NCBI RefSeq assembly: GCF_963583255.1
Contig: NC_084814.1
Location: forward strand, 21,593,262 to 21,657,261
From: Pyrus communis
Taxonomy: Eukaryota > Streptophyta > Magnoliopsida > Rosales > Rosaceae
Direction: 5' to 3'
Length of the DNA: 64,000 nt
Positions 38,481-50,995 of this stretch are shown here, piece by piece. Position numbers and translations under genes: made by a program. Under the pieces are notes generated by a model, which was given only the letters and a program-made list of their open reading frames with translations, was not told where the DNA came from and made no database searches. Positions within the stretch are counted from its first letter, which is position 1. Each line of letters begins with the position of its first letter.

Positions 38481-41400
38481 TATAATCAAACAAATCTTTA
38501 TTATGTGTTGGGTCTTCTAAATAATAAAATCTGACAATTTTTTTTATAAATATTCTACTATATTCACCAAAAAAAAAAAGACGCAAAATTATAACAAACA
38601 ATAAAAAAAATGCATAGATATGGATAATAAATGCATAAATATAGTGATAAGAGGAAAAGAAAAAAAAACGAAATGTTCAGGAAAAGTCATGAAAAACTAA
38701 AATTCTAAACAAAATTGAACTTATGTGAAAAATTGAAATTAATAACCAAAATTTTAGGAAAATGTTTGATCAAATTTTCAAAATGAGTGTATGTTTAGTC
38801 TAAAAAATTAAAAAATGAGACGCCTATATCAAAACGCCTTTTTTTTATATAGAGAATAAGACAAAAAGAAGAGTGTGAGAGGAGAGAATGGAAGGGTATG
38901 GTAATAGAAGGGGAGAGAATCCTACTCCGTGTGGATAACACCATCCTAATTATAAGCTACAATGGCTAATAAAACTGTGCCAGATATATGCATGCATCTG
39001 GAAAGCTCTATCAGCAAGTGAAAAATGTTACATTTTCAGATTTCCAAAGATTTTGTGCACCAGATTCAAAGATTGCTCCTGAAAAATGTTGAACTAGCTG
39101 GAGGCATCATAATTTGTGCTAAGCAGGCCAATCAAGTAGAAAAACTCAAAGCCCTTGACCTAATTGTGCTTTTATTTCTGCTCTGTAGAGAAATATTCAA
39201 AACCACTAGATGAATGTGTAAAACATGTCACGATTATGACTCAATTACTTACACAAAAGCAAGCACCTACCTTGTCGGGTGCCGTTCGTACTAATATTGG
39301 TCTCAAAGGGCTCATTAGCTAAAGCATGCATTCCAAAGTTCACATGAACAAATCTTTGTTCGACCAAAAGGTCAAGCAGTACACTACATTAGCAGTAGTA
39401 CTTGATATCTTTGAATTTTTAATTCTTTTCATCTTCTTTTTTTTATTTTTTTATTTTTTATTTATCAAAATTCTTTTCATCTTTACTTGAAGGGAAAAAG
39501 TGCAACAAGAAGACCATCATTGTTTTCTCTGGGTTCATGCATGCATTGATATTCTTTTTCACCATATCTGCAGTCGGTTCACTTCAGCTTTTAGTTTTGC
39601 ATATATATAAATATATACATACAAGCAGTATTGAGAGAAAGAATACAAACGCAGTACAACAAATACAAAAATAAATACTTTTAACGGCTTGAGTTACAAG
39701 ATTCTTGTATATATACATGTATGCTTATATATATTTCAATAAAAAGTAGGGGGAGATTGTACTTAATTCCTAATTATACCATTCCTAGGTTCGTTTTGAT
39801 GTGATTTGTTTATAATCACTGACGTAACAATTGATTAATGTTTGGACTTGGTGATTATGCTCTAAGATGTTTAGATCAGGAGTAAGAAGCAAGCAACTTC
39901 AGCTTAGCTGTGATCTCACGGATTATATAACATAACAGAAAACGGAAAGGAAAGAAAAGAGAAAAGAATATTTAATCAATGATAACTGATGTTTAGTTTG
40001 TATTAAATTAATAACTGTCACCACCACAACGAGGGTGATTTTTCTTTGCATGTTTTAAATCATGGGGCAGGAAGGAGTCACGGCTAGTATATGTTAGGTA
40101 ACACAGCACTATATTCATATAGTCTTGTGTAAGTTATTGTCTTCAATGCCTCTCAATTCGTTTTCCTTCCATATAGTTTTTAGTTCGGGACAAGCTAGCC
40201 CACACTATATGTCATGCGATATGCATGCATGGTTTTAGAAGCTTTGGAAGATTACACTAATGGAGGAACCAATTGGTTAAAACATGAGTAGTTGAACATT
40301 ACACTGATGGCTCATTTACGTAAGTGTAACCGAAGTAGGAGGATTTAGAGTGAGGAGGAATTAAATTAAGGAGGAGTTGAAATGAGGAGTAGTCAGAATC
40401 AAATTCCTCTTGAAAAACAATCCAGCAAAAGAGGTCGTTTGCTAGGTAGTGGATAGTGGTGGCTAGCAAAAATGGAATTATAGTAAATATTTAAGGGCAT
40501 AAAAAGCAAGAAAAATGGATTTTGAATTCCTCCATACACTCGGAATTGAAATACCACCTCCTAAAATGAGGAATTGAGTTCCTTATTTTGTGTGGGTCCC
40601 ACCTTTCTATTTATTCGCCAAATTTAGCAAGCGAAGGCATACCCCGTAATCGGAATTCAAATCCTCGTTTTGATTTTGGTTATGGGTTCGTAAACACGCT
40701 ATCGGAAGAGAAACACCAAACACAAAATAAGACAAACACAAACTCCCCAAATTGATTTAGTGATGAGAACGAATATAAAATGATTGGTAAGAGCAGGCTA
40801 AGTTCACGATTCAAAATTCGAAGCCCTTCAACGTAACCAAAAGAGAAACACCAAACACTAGCTCTACTTCATATAGAGCAGATTGATAGCTTTCTATGAT
40901 CATTTTTCGTGACCCACTATTGGCTATATGATTGAGTACTTACTTGTAATGGTATGGCCTACGGATAAGGTGTTTAGGGTTAAGGTATCTTGTTTACCTA
41001 CAAGAATAGGGAAGACTATAGAGAATTATTTGAGAAGGGATTATTCATTCTACATATTATTTTTGACCAGGCATATGTGTCTTGCCCCTCAGATTTTGAA
41101 AGTCAAAATTAGCCCTTATATATATGCATGGGCTCCATGTGTATGCAAGAGTTTGGAAGTCATGGCCGGCGCTGACTGGCATCTTCCTAAAGTTATATGG
41201 TGCCCTTTGTGAAAGCTTCCCACTGTCTACCATCGTATTCGTTCTTTAAGCAATTTAGATTTTTTTTTTTTTTTTTAACCCTAGAGACTCTAAATGCAGA
41301 ATGATTTTTGCAGTGACTGCCACACCGTTACTAACTCGTATGTGTTATAATATAAGCGACCGACAAATTTCTTAAAAGCATAATTAAAGCATATTCATAA

Positions 41401-41625
41401 CATAATATATTGATAACACATTATGTGACAATTTAAACCTTTTGGAGGGATGCGATTGAAGGCAAGAAAATCAGCATCCCTGACATATTGTGTGTGTATA
41501 TATAGGCCCCAGCCTAATCCTCTTAAAACTCTGCCAGCGTTTCAAGAAATATATCACAATCTCAATCCAACCCCACACACACACCTACACTGAATTAATT
41601 TCATACACTCATTATATAAATATGT

Positions 41626-41678
<53 letters not shown>

Positions 41679-42182
41679 GACATATTTGCATATGTGTATT
41701 ATACATGCACGATCAGTTCATACGGGTTAGCATCAATAATGAGCTATCGTTTGGTCATGGGGTCAATAATAAAAAATCAGATTAGTTTGCAGCCGTTTGG
41801 TGCATAGCGATGTTTTGGCCGCTCGAAAAGCACTTTTGTGGTAAGCAGAAAAAACAGAGACATGAAAACAGCAAGTTCTAATGATAATTAGTTAACCAAC
41901 AAGGAAAGATTAGGACCACAAAGAGAACTAATTACACTCATGATCATCTTATTTCAACTTTTTTTTTTCTGAAAAAAGAAAACATAAAAATACAGATTAC
42001 AGAATGTTCTGCAAATTACAATTTAACAACCTTGTCAATAAAAAGTGAAAAAAAAAATATCCTCAAATATCTCAAACCCTTTTTTTTCACCAGTATGAAT
42101 TCCCCTGTTACTATCAACATCGATGTGTATTTGTTTAAAAACCCATGAAAAACCCAAAGAATTAAAAATGAATTTACAATTT
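38481..42182. other. Long intergenic region, AT-rich
   Basis: No believable gene. A possible MITE spans about 40310-40702: CATTTACGTAAGTGTAACC on the left, and GTGTTTACGAACCCATAACC on the opposite strand at the right. A long T run is at about 41261-41277, and a (TA)n tract at about 41629-41673 starts in TATACATATATA. The last 200 bases are probably MYB 3' untranslated region. Confidence 0.4.
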
Positions 42183-43596
42183 TCAAATATTCTGGAAAAC
42201 ATCAAAATTTTCACCTGTTAGATCTTCTGACAACGACGTTAATGGATAACTACTGAAATCTACTGAATTTTGAGCATGGTGATGAACAAGCTGCCCTTGT
42301 TGTTGCCAGGAACTAGTGGGTTTGATCATTTCCTCAGACTTTATCCCATTGACATGAAACTGAAACAAAGAGTCTAGTTTGTTATCTGTTTCCCATGAAA
42401 AAGCAGCATTTTCGATTGCGTTGTTGCCGTTGTTGCCGGTCATATGATACCCTGCTGCATAGCTGCTGACGTTCGAGCTATTGCTCGAGCTTTCCTTAAC
42501 CTCATTCATGAAAAATGAGCTGAGTCTCGAAGCTGAATTGTCCGAAAAATCTGTGCCGGACATGCTTCCGTGGTCCGAATTTGCCAAACTTGGCATTGAA
42601 GTAAACCCAAAATTTGAGCTTGACTCATAAGGTCTAATGTTGGTATGGTGGTATTGAGTGGCAACAAGATCTGAATTATAGGCTGATGATGACTCGAAAC
42701 CGGATTGGGACTCGAAACCGGATTGGTACTCGAAATAAGATAGAGAATCAAAGGCTCTTGAGGCTTGTGGATTGTTGAGGACTCCTCCATTTCCATCATA
42801 GTAATTTGAATCATTGAGAAGAAATGTTGGGCCTTGGGAAGCCATGGTTATTGGCATAGCTGGAAGCTCTGGCATTGGCAAAGACTCTTTTAGGTCTGAA
42901 CAATCAATGTTCTTCTTTTCTTTCAATTCTTCTTCAGTTAGTGGCTTGTGGGTAGTTGGGTCAATTCCTTGCTTCATTAGCTTCTTCTTCAAACATGAAT
43001 TCCAAAAGTTCTTTATCTCATTGTCGGTTCTTCCTGGCAATTGTGCTGCAATTTGAGCCCACCTGATGAAAATTCACAATTCAGTCGCATAAACAATTAT
43101 TTACATCATTAGGGTTTTAAAATGTTGATTATAGTATTGCTCCATGTCGACGCGACAAGAAAAATTGACAATAAACACGGATATCCGTGGCACAGAATGA
43201 GGTGGCTAAAAGCGTTACCGGTTGCCTAGAACTTCGTGAAGACTAAGAATGAGATCCTCTTCCTGTTGTGAGAACATTCCTCTCTTCAAATCAGGCCTCA
43301 AATAATTTATCCATCTCAATCTGCAACTCTTTCCACACCTCTGCAAACCTGATGAAAAACCCGAAAAAGAACAAAAAGAAACAAATATATACATCAAACG
43401 TTTGATGAAGTGTTCGATTACCTGAACTTCGTAATGCAAAGTTGAAGTGGGTTGGGGAATTACCAGCATGCTTTGGGACTGAGCTCCAGCAGCCAACACC
43501 AAATCGACTGATGTAGTTGAAGAGCTTCTCATCTTCTTCCGGTGACCAGAGGCCTTTCCTTAACTTCTGCTTCAAACAACACGAATGGCGTCCCAT
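42183..43596 (-). CDS. R2R3-MYB transcription factor (MYB61/MYB86-like clade)
   Basis: Three exons on the minus strand: 43596-43464, 43348-43219 and 43062-42183, giving 380 residues in phase. The start [20 protein letters not shown] leads into the R2 repeat (about 14-64: W...[20 protein letters not shown]). R3 (about 67-115: [40 protein letters not shown]) ends [10 protein letters not shown]. All R2 Trp residues are present and R3 begins with Phe in place of Trp, the usual R2R3 state. After it comes the clade-type [20 protein letters not shown]. The long C-terminus is rich in Ser/Asn with [18 protein letters not shown]. Both introns sit at the two standard R2R3-MYB positions. Relatives act in secondary wall, lignin and stomatal control, but the exact orthologue cannot be fixed here. 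Confidence 0.9.
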
Positions 43597-43779
43597 TTTT
43601 CGTGTGAGCTGATGAAAGTCCCGAAAATAATAAGCCGCTAGCAGGTTAGCTACTGATCACAGCAACAATCCAGACATGGGGTTTGAGAATATATGTCTGT
43701 GTTGTAAGAGCGAGGAAATTTAAGATTAATTTCTTATGATTTAAAGAAAAGTGGGATAAATCATACTTAGAATTCAAGT

Positions 43780-43828
<49 letters not shown>

Positions 43829-44092
43829 GAAGCAATCAAGTGGGTTTTACGCAAATCTGGTGCTGCTGCTTTTACAATGGACTGGATTGGTTTTTAAGAT
43901 ATCTCTATCTCTACAAGTTGCAAGAAAAAAGTGATATAAATGAGTGAAAAATACAGTTATATGTATAGGACTCATAAAAATATATGAAAGAAAAAGTTGT
44001 TTAGGTTTAAAACCTCATAAACTCAAAAGGAGTTGTCCTTTAATTTTGTGTTGCTTACACAAATAGGAGACCTTGACTTAATTGAGCATGAG

Positions 44093-44133
<41 letters not shown>

Positions 44134-44347
44134 GTATGTATGTATGTATGTATGTTTAGTGTAACAATCCATAATTTTGCACTTAATTAGTCTCACCTAC
44201 TCTGTATGTATATGAGTAGTTTTAAGTTTTTAACCCCTTAGTTTCTTTTTTAATAAAGCGGTATTCTAAATTATTTTAGTTACGAGAAGAGATTGGAATT
44301 TTGGTGAAAGGAGATAGACATACTGCACTTACCAATTGGTCTAACAC
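43597..44347. repeat. MYB 5' region with (GA)n, then (TA)n
   Basis: A (GA)n run of about 24 units lies at about 43777-43826, some 180 bases upstream of the MYB ATG and so possibly in its leader (it reads CT-rich on the gene strand). (TA)n followed by (TATG)n is at about 44096-44154. Confidence 0.7.
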
Positions 44348-44674
44348 TGTTGAGAACATTAATTTCAAATCAAGAAAATGAGACCTTGCATATGCTTATA
44401 AGTAGTTCGGCTACTCCCCATATTACTAAGTGATTTTATGGTGGAACCTCAAATTTCTTCATGGTATCAAAGCATGTTGTCTGGCGTGTGATGCCCAACG
44501 GCCACACGTGCTCCAAAAAGTCACTCGATTTGTGTTGTCCACTTGCTAGACTTGAAAATTCATCACACGTGAAGCGATGTGTTGAGGGCATCAATCCCAC
44601 ATCGGGAAAAAGAAATAGCTGAACTATTATTTATATTGTCAATTGGTTTTATGATGAAACTTCAACTTTCTTTA
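44348..44674 (+). mobile_element. TRIM-like element, family C copy 1
   Basis: The left LTR 44348-44461 starts TGTTGAGAAC and ends TTTCTTCA. It is followed at once by TGGTATCAAAGC, a Met-tRNA-type primer site. After an internal segment comes the right LTR, about 44580-44674, starting TGTTGAGGGC and ending AACTTTCTTTA. The two LTRs are diverged and the right one is shorter, so the copy is old. It is the same family as 57433-57777, reversed. Confidence 0.65.
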
Positions 44675-47600
44675 AACCCTACACCAACATTTTTTTTTGG
44701 GGTATATGATATTATATACCGATTTGAACCAAAAGAATCAATACTTTTATATAGAAATACAAGGATTACGGTTCGATTAATTTCTTCAGAAGGGAAATCA
44801 AATATACTTTCTTCTCCCATTTGTTGCTGAATTGGGAACATATTCATATTCATATTTGATCAATTTGCATATAAATAGTATTTAAGCCATGACTGCCAGC
44901 TACTGTACACAGTATACTGCATTGGAAGACAAAATCGAAATTATAAATAATAATTAATCTTATCGAACCACCACCAAGCAGTATTACTCGAAAATTATAT
45001 AATATGACTCAGGTTTTTGTATAAATATTTACAGGAAAAAATATAAAGTTCGCCGACAGTATACCAGAGCATCAACTGTGGGTTCCATTTGTGTATATAT
45101 TTGACTATATAAAAGATAAATTATTACCTAAGTCGGACTAGAAAAATCTTGGCGGTAGCTACGTATTTTTCATAACAACACGAAAGAAAAAAACCAAAGA
45201 TTCCACAAAGAAAAAAAACGAAAGAACAGACAACTTCCCTTTCCCTTTTTTTTTTCTTCTTTTCATTCATATTTTTCTCCTCCCTTTTGGACCTGCCGCC
45301 AGTAGCAGTGTACGAATCTACCTAAAATAGTTGAAATCAGATCAATTTGCCTGTATAGTTCTTTATTGATTGTTTAAGAGTAAATTTTTTTTCTTTTACT
45401 TTTGACTAATGATGCATAGGTGACGTTTTTACTTACGTCATATTGTGACTCGAGCAGTAATCAATAAAGATGAAATTCAACTATATAAGTTGGTATTACT
45501 TTTATCACTCTCTTTCCTTATTGATACAAAAAATATTGAGAAAAATGATAATCGATCTCAAGACTTTAGAAGACTCGATGCATGATGTGAATGCTCCTAT
45601 TCAAAACTGAACTTTAACATTAAACCCTTACTAGTTAAACTACAAGCTCTTAAATTTTAAACCCTAGCTATTACTCCCATCACTCTTGCCCCTCACATAA
45701 TGTGGTACACAATATGATACATATATGGTTCAAATAGTTATTTATTTATTTTGGCTAATTATGTTTTGATAGGGATCACACAATTCCTTGTTTAAAAATA
45801 CTCGTTTTGACAAGGCTGCAAATGCTCATAAGTTAAATTCATTCTACTGAATAACCATCATACAATTACTAGCATAGGTTGGCCCAGTAGTTGAACATGA
45901 ATTCTAGGCCTATATTCCACACAACACGTTCTGAGCCCAATTCCTAATATTGGTAAATCACACGATAGTGATCAGGGGAAGTTGATATGCATCTTTGAGT
46001 CTTCTCAATCCCTGAAATGATGGCTGCCCTCTTTTTTCTCAAAAAATTACAGTGACAAAAAATTGATTTTTTTGTTTCTCCTAGTTTCTTATTAATTGAC
46101 AGATAAGTTCTCTCCTTGGTCCCAAGCATATATAAATTGAGAAATAAATATGGGCTTTTGGGGGGTTAGACTTAAAGAAGATTAATGAACTTGCTTAATC
46201 AATGTTTCATAAATAAGATCAAACAAAATAAGGGAAAGCCACAACAAGTACTCCCCCTTGCGATTAGTTTTCATGAACTGAAAAGAAGAAAATTTGCCCT
46301 AACCCTACTACCCTTGGCTTAAAAAGGATGAACAATCAAAGATCTCCATCATGGATTAACAGAATGAAAGCTTTTGATCAACTAATAGAGGGAACTGATC
46401 CACCAGATGGCAGCCACGTGTCCACATATAATCAATTACCGTCTGAGTGGCACAAATTGTATTTAAACTTCATCTTGAATGAAATCTCAATGATTGGAGG
46501 CTCTGATAGACGTTTCCATGACCGACACTTACACGTATGAGGATATAAAATGCCATATAATCTTAGAAAATACACAGCCAGCTCGACACACACAAATACG
46601 GCCGATTTGTACACTGCCCTACCATCTATCGTCGTTTTGTCGGTCTGTGATCATGCTACAGTCCTATGGACTATGGAGTATGATTCTCTCATTTTTTTAT
46701 TCTCATTTATTTTCCTCCATTTCTTTCATATTTTATTTTTTGTTTTATTATCTTTATAAAAAGATCAATATAAGATATTGACGTAGTTTAACTATAATCA
46801 TTCAAGTAGAAGGAGAGGAAAGATAAGAGAGATTAGAAAAAGAGATAATCCTCCTCCCAGTCCCACGCCTCCAATCCGGGTGTTTACTGTTAATTTGTAA
46901 ACAAATCTTGCCATACATCTCGACGGATGTGACTTTCTTCTTCAATTTATTGTGTCGTGAATAAACATAACATTGACCTTAGTATAACATGTTATAAATT
47001 TTATTGCTTGTATATATTTTTCCACCGACCTCCCGCTCGACTTCCGATCGGGCTACGAGCATGCGTAGGTAGGCCAATCAGGATTAAGAGCACGCTGGTT
47101 CCTGAAAAAATGAAAACAAGAAGAAAAGCTTATTAAAAGAGCATAATTGCCTATTGGATTGAATATAGCAAATTGCTTTGTTTTAGATTACTTGAAAATT
47201 ATGCATTTGAGATGAGGTTTAAGTAATAATAATTAAGTGTGGGGAATGATATTTTTTGGGCCATAAAGATCTTGTATTACACGTGAAAAAATAACTTCTT
47301 GGAATTTGAAAGCAGACTTGATGTCATCGCTTAATAGATTAGTTTTAATGACATGACTTATAATTCATGTTGTCAAATCACTAATTGACACAGGCTGTTT
47401 AGAAGTAAAGGAACTGCTTAATTATTGATTTGAATCTAAGAGCTCGTTTAAAAGTACTTTTAAAATGATTGAAACCATTTAAAAAAAAAAATATCCCTAA
47501 AGCATTTGAAGTGTTTCATACAAAAAGTATCAATTATGTTCTCATTGCAGGAAACATTTAAATGTTTTTTTCAGAATTTATTTATATTTTAACTAAAAAT

Positions 47601-47953
47601 TAATTTCACAAACAATTCTACTAAAAACGCATTTAATCATTTAAAAAAAAAACTTTCAAACGATCATAAATATTTAAAAACTTGGAAAACAAACACAGGA
47701 CTAGGGAATTGGTTCGATTTAATTAGTACACACTGCCTGCGTGGGCAATACCTTTTGCGACACCCATGATGTGAATATAACTTTTGAGCATTGACTTCTC
47801 CTTAATTTATTTTTACAAAGTTTTTAAAGTATATTTTCAACCCTGTTCAATTGAAAGACCTAAATCTCAAAATCCATGGTGAAAACGTTTGTCACAATGT
47901 CAATCATATCGTCTGTGCACAGACTGCAAGGTGAAGAATTTTATTTTACTTTA
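44675..47953. other. Intergenic region, AT-rich
   Basis: No gene seen. Open frames near 46328-46781 lack any family feature. A possible AT-rich hairpin element is at about 47440-47690 (AGCTCGTTTAAAAGTACTTT on the left, ACTTTCAAACGATC on the right). Confidence 0.35.
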
Positions 47954-48103
47954 AGAGATTATATTCACACATTCTAAATTACTTTTTTCACATTTTTTTT
48001 ATTTTTAAATATTTTCTACACACCACTAACACTTAATAGAAAAATATTAAAAAATTAAAAAAATGTGAAAGAAATAATTTGAAGTGTGTGAATATAATCT
48101 CCC
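47954..48103. mobile_element. Hairpin MITE with 9-bp target duplication
   Basis: About 150 bp, starting AGAGATTATATTCACACA and ending, reverse-complemented, GGGAGATTATATTCACACA; the arms pair for about 45 bases. TTTACTTTA occurs on both sides (47945-47953 and 48104-48112), the length expected for Mutator-type insertion. Confidence 0.7.
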
Positions 48104-48112
48104 TTTACTTTA

Positions 48113-50314
48113 TCTCAACATGGCTAACATGGAAATTTAATAATGTAATTGAATGATAGAATTTATACGTTACAACATATAATATTGATTATTAATTAAC
48201 GTTCTATAATATAAGAAGTTAGTTATACAAAAACACAATATTTTAGTACCACACAATTGCTTCTCGTTCTCATATTAGCTCATAAATCAATTTCCTGCTA
48301 AACTTACTGTAAATTTGAACTTGCATGGCATGAAATTTGTTATATAAGAATTGTGGACCTAATAATAAACAAAGATGAGGTTGTATGATATATGTTATAC
48401 ATTTACTCATTTTTCAAATAACAATAATTTACTTGTTATCTTATATATACTTGTTATTTTTTAGTACGATATTTTATATTTTAGTTTTTATAAAGAAGGA
48501 AGATTCAAAATTGAGCATTTTACTTTAGCGGTTACCTAATTATTACATAGATTTCTTAGTATGTTAGGAACACAGTTTGATACATCAAATATCATAATAC
48601 AAATGATTTGATACTTGAAAAAAACAATTCAACTACTTGTAATAATATTTGAAATACCAAACTGTATTTTCATCACACTAAGGAACACTTGAGTCCGACG
48701 AAAGAGTCAAAAAGAAGAAATTAAACTAACATAAACCTTAATTGGACTGTACTTCAATTTATTTTATTAGGCCAGTCTTTTAAAATCGATTTTATAATAA
48801 ACCGTACCACAAGAAATTTCTCACTTCATGCATTTGGGTCCCCAAAGATTTTTGAAAAGGACAATGATAGATAGCTTGTTTCGAAAAAACTCTTGACATA
48901 GGACCGTCACATTATTGAGAGATTCCTTTCTTTTATACATTTCTTTTTTAAAATTGACCAGAGGCAATTATATTAGTCATTAAGCTTGGCTAATCCCATT
49001 TCCATATAATCATGTTATTACTAATTAGCTACAAACTTAGAACACGTTTACTTGCCGGGAATAAGAATTAGAAACATTTTAATTTTTAAGTTTTCCATTT
49101 TTACTAACATGTTTACTTGACGGAAATAAGAATTAGAAGCACTTTGATTTTTGAGTTTTCCGTTTTTACTAAAGTATGGAAAATCATTTCACCTCTTAAT
49201 TTTCCATGTGTTTATATAAAAATAGAAAAGTGTCAGTTTCTACTTTAAATTCGTAATCAAATACCTATCAAAAATCAAATGAATTATAAGGCTAGTTGAT
49301 CCAAATTTATTTTCTTACGTCTTATATTTCCAAGTTTTCTAGATTCCTTCCTTCTCCCGTTTCAGTTGATTAAGTATCTAGCTTAGCTCTTCTTACCCAA
49401 TTGAGAATTTAGGTGGTGACTTAACTATTTTGATATTGTTCCAATTATGACCCGAGTTAAATCATCTGGTCCATCAAGTCCCATTTGGAAACAAAAGTTC
49501 TTACCTAGTGATTCAAGTCATATGGTGGAGCTAATGCTCATCCATCAAACTAATAAATCAACATTAATAAGATTTATGGTTTTGGTGGTAATCATCTTCA
49601 ACAAAGAACAATCTAAATAATCAATTTGCCAAAATCGATCAAATTTATATATTTTGAGAGGGCACAACCTAGAAGTAATATACATGTAATAAGCCGAGTT
49701 CTAAACTTAGATGTTCAATACTTGAAATCTCAAGCATATATAAATATAGTAAAGAAAAACAACTTTTAGCTAAAATTGTCATAACTCATCAGCTTGATCC
49801 ATGAGATTTAAAATTGATAAAAGTGGTCTATAAAATTGTTCACAGTAAATTTCTCACAAAATGACCAAAATGCTTGACAGTGGACAACCTCAAAGGCCAC
49901 TTTTATCGATTTTAAATTTTATGAACATAAATTAAGGAGTTATGCCAATCTTATTGACTATTTCAGATAAAAAGCCAAGGCCATAATGGCAAATAAATCA
50001 AACATGACAGGCTAAGAGAGAAACAATCACCGTCAAAAAAAGTCTGAAAAAAAAAATTGTGAGCAACGACAATAATTAATAGATTGTAGAATCATCTGCA
50101 TGTATGACAAGACACCATTTTTTGGTATGTGGCGTATAATAACATGACTTTAAAATTATTGATTGGGCAGAAAGAAAACGACTTGTGAATGTACGCAGTA
50201 ACGCAAGTGATGTGTGAATTGAACCCGTACAGTGTAGTGTGGTGTCTATTTCGAGTGGGGTATATGTGCACAGCAATTGTACGATAAAAAAAATTAAAAA
50301 AACTAATAAAAAAA
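48113..50314. repeat. Intergenic region with a 65-bp tandem duplication
   Basis: No gene seen. GTTTACTTG...AATAAGAATTAGAA occurs at 49046 and 49111 as two similar 65-bp units. The rest is AT-rich. Confidence 0.5.
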
Positions 50315-50455
50315 ATTTAAAAACTTTGAATTTTAACGATAAGGATAAAATAAAAGGTAAAGTGAATAGTATCATGATTGACCTTTTAGTGTTAAAATAT
50401 AGTTTTTCGATAAAGTGAACAATACCATAAGCTTTTCATTAAAGTTCATTTAAAA
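50315..50455 (-). mobile_element. MITE family B, copy 2
   Basis: Opposite in orientation to the element at 15445-15602. It contains TTGAATTTTAACGATAAGGA, GGTAAAGTGAATAGTA and GACCTTTTAGTGTTAAAATA. Borders are approximate. Confidence 0.5.
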
Positions 50456-50859
50456 AAAATTCTTAGATACGGATGTATATATGTGTCACAATCAGAGTAT
50501 GATTCTTTCTTCTCTTTTTTTCTCTCCATTTCCCTCCCTTCCTATTTGAACGGTCACGGTTAAATCACATCAACGTTTTACAAGAAAAAGACAAAATAGA
50601 AAATATAAAAAGAGGAAAAATAAGATAATGAAAAGAGGAAGGAAGAGAATTATAATCCGTTGCAACCTCATACCTACGATAAACATGAGTGAAACTCGCA
50701 TGTAACATGTAGAGGATTTATGCATTTTTCGAGTAAGAGGCGACGCTTGCGGAGCGTTAGTATGTAACGATTTCTCCTACCGCGTACCAAGAGATTACAG
50801 TTTGTTCAAGGAACAAGGACAGGTGGACTCCATATATTAAAAAGAAAACTACTGAAAAT

Positions 50860-50995
50860 GGCTTGAAAACTTTGAGTTTTAATGATAAAGACAAAATAAA
50901 TGGTAAAGTAAATTGTACCATGATTGACTTTTTAGTGTAAAAGTATAATTTTTCGTTAAAGTAAATAATACTGTGAACTTTTCGTTAAAACTTCT
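50860..50995 (-). mobile_element. MITE family B, copy 3
   Basis: Same orientation as the copy at 50315 and about 545 bp from it. It contains TTGAGTTTTAATGATAAAGA, GACTTTTTAGTGTAAAAGTA and TTTCGTTAAAAC. Confidence 0.5.

Larger units (their letters stand above)
34596..38834. mobile_element. Possible older DNA transposon hosting two Cassandra elements
   Basis: TTTTGATATAGGCGCCTCA at 34596-34614 is matched in inverted orientation by TGAGACGCCTATATCAAAA at 38816-38834, with weaker similarity for about 20 more bases inward. This suggests the two ends of one 4.2-kb element whose inside contains both Cassandra insertions and the GTACC-rich repeats. No transposase was seen and no target duplication is evident, so the pairing is tentative. 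Confidence 0.35.
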
